From Nocardioides sp. (GTDB taxonomy: Bacteria; Actinomycetota; Actinomycetes; Propionibacteriales; Nocardioidaceae): a DNA stretch of 14,887 nt. Position 1 is the first letter of the stretch. Each line of letters opens with the position of its first letter. Where the stretch lies: NCBI GenBank assembly GCA_031177735.1, contig JAPSKJ010000033.1, positions 1 through 14,887 of the forward strand, in the 5' to 3' direction. The position numbers and the translations under genes are program-made. Shown one piece after another: positions 1-7,582 of the stretch. The notes under the pieces are model-generated. The model saw only the letters and a program-made list of their open reading frames with translations, was not told where the DNA came from and ran no database searches.

Positions 1-433
1 TGCCCTTGGTGACCTTGGCCTTGACCGTGTAGGAGCCGGCGAAGACCGACTGCGTGGTCACGCCGCCCTCGGCGACGTCGACCGCGTCGGTGATCAGGCC
101 CGACTCCAGCTTGATCGCCAGGCGGCCGGCCACCTCCTTGTTCTCCGCGGAGCTGGGCAGCAGGATCGCGGCAGGGCTCACGGTGGCGGCCAGCTGCTGG
201 AGCGCCTCGGCCTTCGGCGCCACCAGGTAGCCCTTGATCTGCGCGTCGTCGATCACGTAGACCTTCTCGGCGCCGTACTTCTTGACCGCCTCGACCGCCG
301 CGCCGGCCTCACCGGCACCGCCGATGAACACCGCCGACGGGGTGCCCAGCCGGCGCGCGATCGTGAGGAGCTCGTAGGTCGGCTTCTTGACCTGGCCGCC
401 GACGTGGTCGATCAGAACGAGAACTTCAGACAT
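1..433 (-). CDS. etfA: Electron transfer flavoprotein alpha subunit, N-terminal part (runs off left edge)
   Basis: Alpha subunit of the FAD-containing electron transfer flavoprotein, the soluble heterodimer that takes electrons from acyl-CoA dehydrogenases and passes them to ETF:quinone oxidoreductase. The leftward frame opens with ATG at 433 and stays open to base 1, giving about 144 residues. It begins MSEVLVLIDHVGGQVKKP and continues with ELLTIARRLG, the usual EtfA N-terminus, and contains the ILLPSSAENKEVAGRLA stretch of the N-terminal domain. The C-terminal FAD-binding domain lies outside the window. The gene follows etfB with a 13-bp gap, and its GGAG ribosome site directly overlaps the etfB stop codon (TGAGGAG), so the pair is surely cotranscribed and probably translationally coupled. 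The identification is firm because subunit order and sequence agree; only the full length cannot be judged. Confidence 0.93.
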   Translation of the reverse strand, partial: MSEVLVLIDHVGGQVKKPTYELLTIARRLGTPSAVFIGGAGEAGAAVEAVKKYGAEKVYVIDDAQIKGYLVAPKAEALQQLAATVSPAAILLPSSAENKEVAGRLAIKLESGLITDAVDVAEGGVTTQSVFAGSYTVKAKVTKG

Positions 434-446
434 GGTCGCAGGCTCC

Positions 447-1238
447 TCAGATGAACTTCTTCGACGCGAGGAACTCGGCCAGCGCCTTGGCGCCCGACCC
501 GTCCTCGTCCTTGACGATCTCGCCAGCGGTGCGCGGCGGCCGCGCGGCGGCCTCCTCGACCTGCGTCCAGGCGACCGAGAGGCCGACCTGCGAGGCGTCG
601 ACGCCCAGGTCGGCCAGCGACCACGTCTCCAGCGGCTTCTTCTTCGCGGCCATGATGCCCTTGAACGAGGGGTAGCGGGCCTCGCCGGACTGGTCGGTGA
701 CCGAGAGCACCAGCGGCATCGTGGCGCCGACGACCTCGGTGGCGGTGTCGCCGTCACGCTTGATCCGGACCTGGTCACCCTGGGTCTCCACGACCGAGGC
801 GAGCGTGACCTGGGGCAGGCCCAGGCGCTCAGCCAGCATCGGCGGGACGACGCTCATCGCGGCGTCGGTCGAGGCGAGGCCACACACGACGATGTCCACC
901 GGACCCGCCTTCTCGATGGCCTTGGCCAGCACCAGCGACGTCGCGATCGCATCCGAGCCCGCGATCGCGTCGTCGACGACGTGGATGCCCTCGTCGGCGC
1001 CCATCTGCAGCGCCTTGCGGACCGCGTCGACCGCCTTCTCCGGGCCCACGGTCAGAGCGGTGACCTTGATGTCCTCGCCCTCGCGCTTCTCCTTGATCTG
1101 CAGGGCCTGCTCGACGGCGTACTCGTCGAGCTCGGAGAGGAGACCGTCGACGCCGACGCGATCGACAGTGAAGTCCTCTTCGAACGACCGGTCCGCGGTC
1201 GCGTCGGGGACGTACTTCACACAGACGACAATGTTCAT
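447..1238 (-). CDS. etfB: Electron transfer flavoprotein beta subunit
   Basis: Beta subunit of ETF (263 aa, normal for the family), which holds AMP structurally and forms the electron-transfer heterodimer with EtfA. Visible hallmarks are the start MNIVVCVKYVPDAT, the SELDEYAVEQALQIKE segment, the nucleotide-domain sequence VCGLASTDAAMSVVPPMLAE near residues 120-140, and the late RYPSFKGIMAAKKKPLETW segment typical of EtfB. The ATG at 1238 is fixed by that conserved N-terminus; there is no in-frame start just upstream. A strong AGGAGG lies 20 nt upstream, too far for normal use, while a weaker AAGG sits 9 nt away; a small hairpin lies between AGGAGG and ATG (separate entry). It lies in the same direction as the hydratase and small membrane gene upstream, after a 108-bp gap that may carry its own promoter. 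Confidence 0.96.
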   Translation of the reverse strand: MNIVVCVKYVPDATADRSFEEDFTVDRVGVDGLLSELDEYAVEQALQIKEKREGEDIKVTALTVGPEKAVDAVRKALQMGADEGIHVVDDAIAGSDAIATSLVLAKAIEKAGPVDIVVCGLASTDAAMSVVPPMLAERLGLPQVTLASVVETQGDQVRIKRDGDTATEVVGATMPLVLSVTDQSGEARYPSFKGIMAAKKKPLETWSLADLGVDASQVGLSVAWTQVEEAAARPPRTAGEIVKDEDGSGAKALAEFLASKKFI

Positions 1239-1264
1239 GGTGGTCGGCCTTGACGGCCCCTCCT
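1239..1264 (-). promoter_or_regulatory. etfB translation initiation region: AGGAGG, small hairpin, then ATG
   Basis: Reading leftward, AGGAGG (1264-1259) is followed by GGCC (1258-1255), a five-base loop GTCAA, GGCC (1249-1246) and seven bases before the ATG at 1238. The two GGCC blocks can pair. Linear spacing from AGGAGG to ATG is 20 nt, but if the 13-nt hairpin forms, the effective spacing becomes 7 nt. An alternative AAGG (1251-1248) is 9 nt from ATG and would be partly sequestered by the same hairpin. The geometry is seen in the sequence; its use is inference, and the stem is only four base pairs. Confidence 0.35.
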
Positions 1265-1286
1265 GTGCTTCTCGGATTTGTCCCTC

Positions 1287-1304
1287 AGGTTACCCGCGGG
1301 TCAC
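1287..1304 (-). promoter_or_regulatory. Candidate etfBA promoter -10 with overlapping palindromic operator
   Basis: In the gap between the small membrane gene and etfB, GTTACCCGCGGGTCAC (1289-1304) is a 16-bp inverted repeat with a perfect 10-bp core ACCCGCGGGT and a single mismatched pair. On the leftward strand it overlaps TAACCT (1292-1287), which fits the actinobacterial TANNNT -10 form and would start a transcript about 40 nt before the etfB ATG. No good -35 is seen 16-18 nt upstream. A palindrome over a -10 suggests a repressor site, possibly TetR-like for acyl-CoA metabolism, but that is inference. Confidence 0.35.
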
Positions 1305-1345
1305 TTGCCCCGACACCGCAGCCACGGTTGAAAATGTCACACCGC

Positions 1346-1777
1346 TCAGCGCGACGCGCCGCCGGGTCGGATCAGCTTGTCCAGCAGCTTGCCCGCCACG
1401 AGCCAGGCGAGCGCGCCCAGCCCCCAGTTGACCAGCGTGTTCTTGACGTCGGCGTTGCTGCCGTCGGTGAACTGGATCGGTCCGTTGCTGCGGCTGAAGA
1501 CACCGAGGTCCGCCTCCTCGGCGACGTCGAGGACGAACGACACCAGGGCGTTGTCGGTGTTGGCCTTGATCGCCACCAGCAGGGCGCCGACCGCGAGGGA
1601 GAGCGCCGCGAGCGCGCACACGGTCCACAGCGCCTGCGCGATGACGGTGCGGATCTGCCGGCTGTCCACACCGCCGACGCGCTTCTTGGCACGCTCGGGC
1701 GGCACCGCGGACGAGCCGGTGCCCTCGGTCCTGCTGCCGGTCTTCGGCCCGGTCTTCGGGTTGATCTCCTCCGGCAT
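1346..1777 (-). CDS. Small membrane protein with two predicted helices, function unknown
   Basis: I do not recognise this protein. From ATG at 1777 it has 143 residues; an in-frame GTG at 1786 would add three and would overlap the upstream hydratase stop codon as GTGA. AAGG lies 8 nt before the ATG, so I prefer the ATG, though the GTG is plausible through coupling. Residues 1-40 are hydrophilic and rich in G, P, K and T, with a tandem PKTGPKTG at 7-14. Residues about 45-70 form a long hydrophobic helix (VIAQALWTVCALAALSLAVG inside it). About 40 polar residues follow, including DVAEEADLGVFSRSNGPIQF, and then a second helix at about 114-129 (LVNWGLGALAWLVAG) ending in KLLDKLIRPGG. Basic residues just before the first helix (ERAKKR) suggest a cytoplasmic N-terminus with the polar loop outside. 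No enzymatic motif is visible. GC content and codon use match the neighbours. It is probably a real gene because of the codirectional overlap and good coding character. Confidence 0.75.
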   Translation of the reverse strand: MPEEINPKTGPKTGSRTEGTGSSAVPPERAKKRVGGVDSRQIRTVIAQALWTVCALAALSLAVGALLVAIKANTDNALVSFVLDVAEEADLGVFSRSNGPIQFTDGSNADVKNTLVNWGLGALAWLVAGKLLDKLIRPGGASR

Positions 1778-1782
1778 CGACC

Positions 1783-2559
1783 TCACCTTCCCTCGAACCG
1801 GGCCTGGCCCGGTCCGTTCTCGATGAACGACTGCACGCCGATCCGGCGGTCCTCGGTGGCGAACACGCCGGCGAACTGCTGCCGCTCGATCTGCAGACCC
1901 GTCTCCAGGTCGACCTCGAGACCCCAGTCGATGGCCTCCTTGGCCGCGCGCAGCGCATAGGCGGCCGCACCGGAGAACTGGCGCGCCCAGGTCAGCGCCT
2001 CGGCGTAGACCCGGTCGGCCGGCAGGACCCGGTCGACCAGCCCGATGGCGAGCGCTTCGTCGGCCTTGACGAACCGGCCCGTGAAGATGAGGTCCTTGGC
2101 CCGGCTCGGTCCGACCAGGCGGCTGAGGCGCTGGGTGCCGCCGGCGCCCGGGATGAGCCCGAGCAGCACCTCCGGCTGGCCGAGCACGGCGTCCTCCGCA
2201 GCGAACCGCACGTCGGCGGCGAGCGCGAGCTCACAGCCCCCGCCGAGCGCGTAGCCGTTGACGGCGGCGACCACCGGCTTGGGGATCCGGGCGATCGCCG
2301 TCACTGCGCCCTGCAGCGGCACCACCCGGTCGACCATGTCGGTGTAGGACATCTCGCCCATCTCGACGATGTCGTTGCCGGCGGCGAAGACCCGCTCGCC
2401 GCCCCAGACGACCACCGCGCGGACGTCCTTGCGCGCGGTCGCCTCGGCGGCGGCCTGGGCCAGCTCGTCTTGGACCTGCACGCTGATCGCGTTCATCTTC
2501 GGGCGGTCCAGCCGGATCGTGGCGACACCGTCGTCGACCTCGAGACGGACGAACTCCAT
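1783..2559 (-). CDS. Enoyl-CoA hydratase/isomerase family protein (crotonase fold)
   Basis: A 258-aa crotonase-superfamily protein, a typical length. Enoyl-CoA hydratases add water to 2-trans-enoyl-CoA in beta-oxidation. The motif ALGGGCELALAADVRFA carries Glu110 and GQPEVLLGLIPGAGGTQRL carries Glu130. These two glutamates, 20 residues apart, match the catalytic pair of classical hydratases (Glu144 and Glu164 in the rat enzyme). The oxyanion-hole segments are FAAGNDI near 58-64 and the glycines at 106-108. The usual FAAGADI reads FAAGNDI here, a mild departure. ATG at 2559 is chosen because it begins the conserved MEFVRLEVDDGVATIRLDRP N-terminus and is preceded by an AAGGGGGA ribosome site; the open frame extends to 2799 but that part overlaps the divergent glgX start and looks non-coding. 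It is followed by the small membrane gene and then etfBA, consistent with acyl-CoA oxidation. The exact substrate cannot be told, and an isomerase or other crotonase activity is possible. Confidence 0.9.
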   Translation of the reverse strand: MEFVRLEVDDGVATIRLDRPKMNAISVQVQDELAQAAAEATARKDVRAVVVWGGERVFAAGNDIVEMGEMSYTDMVDRVVPLQGAVTAIARIPKPVVAAVNGYALGGGCELALAADVRFAAEDAVLGQPEVLLGLIPGAGGTQRLSRLVGPSRAKDLIFTGRFVKADEALAIGLVDRVLPADRVYAEALTWARQFSGAAAYALRAAKEAIDWGLEVDLETGLQIERQQFAGVFATEDRRIGVQSFIENGPGQARFEGR

Positions 2560-2632
2560 GCGCTTCCCCCTTGGCTGTCTGCTGTGCTCAGGTCGGTGGC
2601 TGACCCGGTCGATGAGGCAGTGTGTGAGCCAG

Positions 2633-2661
2633 ACCCTATCCACCCCGAGATCCCGCGTGAA
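2633..2661 (-). promoter_or_regulatory. Candidate promoter for the hydratase gene
   Basis: On the leftward strand TTCACG (2661-2656) and TAGGGT (2638-2633) are separated by exactly 17 nt, giving four of six matches to TTGACA and a TANNNT -10. A transcript would begin near 2626, with a leader of about 67 nt to the ATG at 2559. It lies in the 142-bp gap shared with divergent glgX (2560-2701). I saw no convincing rightward promoter for glgX in that gap. Confidence 0.35.
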
Positions 2662-2701
2662 TGCGCCGTGCACCAGCGCCCCATCGGCGACAATGGTCGA
2701 G

Positions 2702-4849
<2,148 letters not shown>

Positions 4850-4864
4850 CCGCGGCCCGACCGC

Positions 4865-7459
4865 TCAGGCGATCGCCACGACCCCCAGCTCGGCCGGCGA
4901 GGTGAGCTGGCTGTTGCGCGGGACGACCCGCACCGTGTAGCCGAACGGACCGGAGCGGTCGAGCCTGACGTCGCCGGAGAAGCAGTGCCGCCCGCCCTCG
5001 TAGCTCTCCAGCAGCCCGAGCGGGGCGGCCTCGGCAGAGACCAGGCAGTCGTTGGCGTCGGTGCGGCCGTGGACCAGCTGCACCTCGACGTCCTCGGGTG
5101 CCAGCGAACCCAGGGCCACGAAGGCCCGCACCGACAGCACCGCGCCCAGCTCCGGGGCATCACCGACGCCGCTGCTCTCGACGTGCTCGACGCGCACGCC
5201 GGGCCACGCGGCGATCACCCGGCGCTTCCACTCGGCGAGCTGGGCGGCGCCGTGGAAGTCGCTGTTGAGCCTGCGGGCGTTGCCGACCGCCGGGGCGTAG
5301 AGCTGGTGGACGTAGTCGCGCACCATCCGGGTGGCCAGCACCTTCGGGCCGAGCGACTTCAGGGTGTGGCGCATCATCTCCAGCCACCGCACCGGGAGGC
5401 CGTGGTGCTCTCCCCCGGTCTCCAGGTCGTAGAACCGCGGCGCGATCTCGTGCTCGACCAGGTCGTAGAGCGCAGCGGCCTCGAGGTCGTCGCGCTTGTC
5501 CTGGTCGTCGACGCCGTCGGCGGACGGGATGGCCCAGCCGTTGTCGCCGTCGAACCACTCGTCCCACCAGCCGTCGAGGATGGAGAGGTTGAGGCCGCCG
5601 TTGAGGGCCGCCTTCATGCCGGAGGTGCCGCAGGCCTCGTAGGGCCGCAGCGGGTTGTTGAGCCACACGTCGCAGCCGGGGTAGAGCGGCTGCGCCATCG
5701 CGATGTCGTAGTTGGGCAGGAAGACGATGCGGTGGCGCACCTCCGGATCGTCGGCGAAGCGCACCATGTCCTGGATCAGCTTCTTGCCGCCGTCGTCGGC
5801 GGGGTGGGCCTTGCCTGCGATGACCAGCTGGACCGGCCGCTCGGGGTGCAGCAGCAGGCGCTTGAGCCGCTCGGGGTCGCGCAGCATCAAGGTGAGCCGC
5901 TTGTAGGACGGGACCCGCCGGGCGAACCCGATCGTCAGCACGTCGGGCGAGAGCACCTCGTCGATCCAGGCGAGCTCGGCGCTCGCCGCGCCGCGCTCGC
6001 GCCACGCCTTCCGCAGCCGGCGCCGGGCGTCGTGGACCAGCCGCTCGCGCAGGGTGCGCTTGATGTCCCAGACCTGACGGAACGACGCCTGGTCGATCGC
6101 GCGGCCGAACTCCTCGGGCCCGCCGTCCGGATCAGCGCCCAGGCTCTGGGCGAGCTCGGTCAGCTCGCGGGCGACCCAGCTGGGGGCGTGCACGCCGTTG
6201 GTGATGGAGCCGATCGGCACCTCGGCCTCGTCGAAGGCCGGCCAGAGACCGTTGAACATGCCACGGCTCACCTGGCCGTGCAGCTGCGAGACGCCGTTGG
6301 CACGCTGGGCGAGCCGGAAGCCCATCACCGCCATGTTGAACACCCCCGGGTCACCACCGTGGTAGTCCTCGGCACCGAGCGCCAGGATCCGGTCGACGGG
6401 CACGCCCGGGGTCGCGCCGCCGCCCTCGCCCGCGGCGAAGTACTGCTCGATGAGCGTGCGCGGGAAGCGGTCGATGCCCGCCGGCACCGGCGTGTGGGTG
6501 GTGAAGACGGTGGAGGCGCGGCCGACCTCGAGGGCGGTGTCGAAGTCGAGCTCGGGGCCTCCCTCGCCGACGGTGAGCTCGCGGATCCGCTCCAGGCCGA
6601 GGAAGCCGGCGTGGCCCTCGTTGGTGTGGAACACCTCGGGCATCGGGGAGCCGGTGATCCGTGAGTAGGCCCGCAGTGCCCGCACGCCGCCCACCCCCAG
6701 CAGCAGCTCCTGGCGCAGGCGGTGCTCGCTGTTGCCGCCGTAGAGCCGGTCGGTCACACCGCGCAGCGCACCGGCGTTCTCCTCGATGTCGGTATCGAGC
6801 ATGAGCAGCGGCACCCGCCCCACGCTGGCGACCCAGATCCGCGCGACCAGGTCCGGGCTGCCGGGCAGCGCGATCGCGATCGTCGCCGGCTTGCCGTCGG
6901 GCTCGCGCAGCGCGGAGATCGGCAGGCCGTCGGGGTCCAGCACGGGGTAGGTCTCCTGCTGCCAGCCCTCACGGGAGAGCGACTGGCGGAAGTAGCCGTG
7001 CTTGTAGAGCAACCCGACGCCGACGATCGGCACGCCGAGGTCGCTGGCCGCCTTGAGGTGGTCACCGGCCAGGATGCCCAGTCCGCCGGAGTACTGCGGG
7101 AGCACCGCGGCGATGCCGAACTCCGGGGAGAAGTAGCCGATCGCGCGCGGGCCGTCGGCCATCTCCCGCTGGTACCAGCGGTCCGCGGTGAGATAGGTGT
7201 CGAGGTCGGCGTGGGCGGTGTCGAGCCGGGCGCGGAATCCCTCGTCGGCGGCCAGCTCGTCGAGCCGCTCCCGCGAGACCTCCCCGAGCAGGCGCACCGG
7301 GTCGTAGCCCGTCGCGGCCCACAGGGCCGGGTCGACCTCGGCGAAGACGTCCTGGGTCGGCGGGTGCCACGACCAACGCAGGTTGCCCGCCAGCGTGCCC
7401 AGCGCGGTGAGCGGCTCGGGAAGGACGGGGCGGACGGTGAAACGGCGGATCGCGCGCAT
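4865..7459 (-). CDS. glgP: Alpha-glucan (maltodextrin/glycogen) phosphorylase, GT35
   Basis: A pyridoxal-phosphate-dependent phosphorylase that releases glucose-1-phosphate from the non-reducing ends of alpha-1,4-glucan. At 864 aa it matches the actinobacterial class with an extra N-terminal domain (DUF3417-like: LTALGTLAGNLRWSWHPPT near residues 18-36), the same size class as mycobacterial GlgP. Visible motifs are YFSPEFGIAAVLPQYSGGLG, HTNEGH at 278-283, TTHTPVPAGIDRFP, RRVPSYKR, VIAGKAHPAD and ACGTSGMKAALNGG, in which Lys616 is the expected PLP lysine, followed by LDGWWDEWF. The last 110 or so residues form an additional C-terminal region beyond the catalytic fold. ATG at 7459 fits the conserved start, has no ribosome site, and lies 7 nt from a TACGTT -10 box, suggesting a leaderless mRNA. 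It is divergent from glgE and convergent with glgX. The divergent glgP/glgE layout is also that of Mycobacterium tuberculosis, as I recall it. Confidence 0.96.
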   Translation of the reverse strand: MRAIRRFTVRPVLPEPLTALGTLAGNLRWSWHPPTQDVFAEVDPALWAATGYDPVRLLGEVSRERLDELAADEGFRARLDTAHADLDTYLTADRWYQREMADGPRAIGYFSPEFGIAAVLPQYSGGLGILAGDHLKAASDLGVPIVGVGLLYKHGYFRQSLSREGWQQETYPVLDPDGLPISALREPDGKPATIAIALPGSPDLVARIWVASVGRVPLLMLDTDIEENAGALRGVTDRLYGGNSEHRLRQELLLGVGGVRALRAYSRITGSPMPEVFHTNEGHAGFLGLERIRELTVGEGGPELDFDTALEVGRASTVFTTHTPVPAGIDRFPRTLIEQYFAAGEGGGATPGVPVDRILALGAEDYHGGDPGVFNMAVMGFRLAQRANGVSQLHGQVSRGMFNGLWPAFDEAEVPIGSITNGVHAPSWVARELTELAQSLGADPDGGPEEFGRAIDQASFRQVWDIKRTLRERLVHDARRRLRKAWRERGAASAELAWIDEVLSPDVLTIGFARRVPSYKRLTLMLRDPERLKRLLLHPERPVQLVIAGKAHPADDGGKKLIQDMVRFADDPEVRHRIVFLPNYDIAMAQPLYPGCDVWLNNPLRPYEACGTSGMKAALNGGLNLSILDGWWDEWFDGDNGWAIPSADGVDDQDKRDDLEAAALYDLVEHEIAPRFYDLETGGEHHGLPVRWLEMMRHTLKSLGPKVLATRMVRDYVHQLYAPAVGNARRLNSDFHGAAQLAEWKRRVIAAWPGVRVEHVESSGVGDAPELGAVLSVRAFVALGSLAPEDVEVQLVHGRTDANDCLVSAEAAPLGLLESYEGGRHCFSGDVRLDRSGPFGYTVRVVPRNSQLTSPAELGVVAIA

Positions 7460-7466
7460 AGGGCCG

Positions 7467-7497
7467 AACGTAGCCCACGAAGCTTGGATCGATCTAA
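7467..7497 (-). promoter_or_regulatory. Candidate leaderless promoter of glgP
   Basis: Leftward TACGTT (7472-7467) fits TANNNT and ends 7 nt before the A of the glgP ATG (7459), placing the expected transcript start at or next to the start codon. No Shine-Dalgarno sequence precedes the ATG, which agrees with a leaderless message. The -35 is poor: TTAGAT at 7497-7492 with a 19-nt spacer, or TAGATC with 18. That -35 region coincides with the palindrome at 7484-7497. Confidence 0.45.
7484..7497. promoter_or_regulatory. Near-perfect 14-bp palindrome, candidate operator between glgP and glgE
   Basis: TTGGATCGATCTAA is an inverted repeat with six of seven half-site bases matching (TTGGATC against TTAGATC) and a central CG. 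The central CG and A/T-tailed arms resemble LacI-family sugar-responsive operators in general form. It covers the likely -35 of glgP and lies about 74 bp upstream of the glgE -10. The symmetry is seen directly; the regulator and function are inference. Confidence 0.4.
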
Positions 7498-7560
7498 CAG
7501 ATGAGCGTCACGACGAGCGATGTTGGCTATCCCGCACCGCCGTGCCCGCATGGTGAGGTG

Positions 7561-7576
7561 CAGATCTGGATAGTTT
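7561..7576 (+). promoter_or_regulatory. Candidate leaderless promoter -10 of glgE with adjacent CAGATCTG palindrome
   Basis: TAGTTT (7571-7576) fits TANNNT and is followed by only 6 nt before the glgE ATG at 7583, so transcription should begin about at the start codon. There is no ribosome site in the preceding bases. Immediately upstream is the perfect 8-bp palindrome CAGATCTG (7561-7568), which could be a short operator or chance. No recognisable -35 is present 17-19 nt upstream, so an activator or alternative sigma factor may be involved. Confidence 0.4.
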
Positions 7577-7582
7577 GTCTGC

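Noticed and set aside
387..1253. 288-codon rightward frame over etfB
   Set aside because: It is antisense to a clear EtfB with conserved residues throughout; its composition is the low-complexity Arg/Gly/Asp/Leu type of shadow frames.
2369..2701. Upstream extension of the glgX frame into the hydratase gene
   Set aside because: It would add about 110 Ser/Arg/Thr-rich residues antisense to the hydratase coding sequence; GlgX homology begins at the VWPGRNWPLGAT segment.
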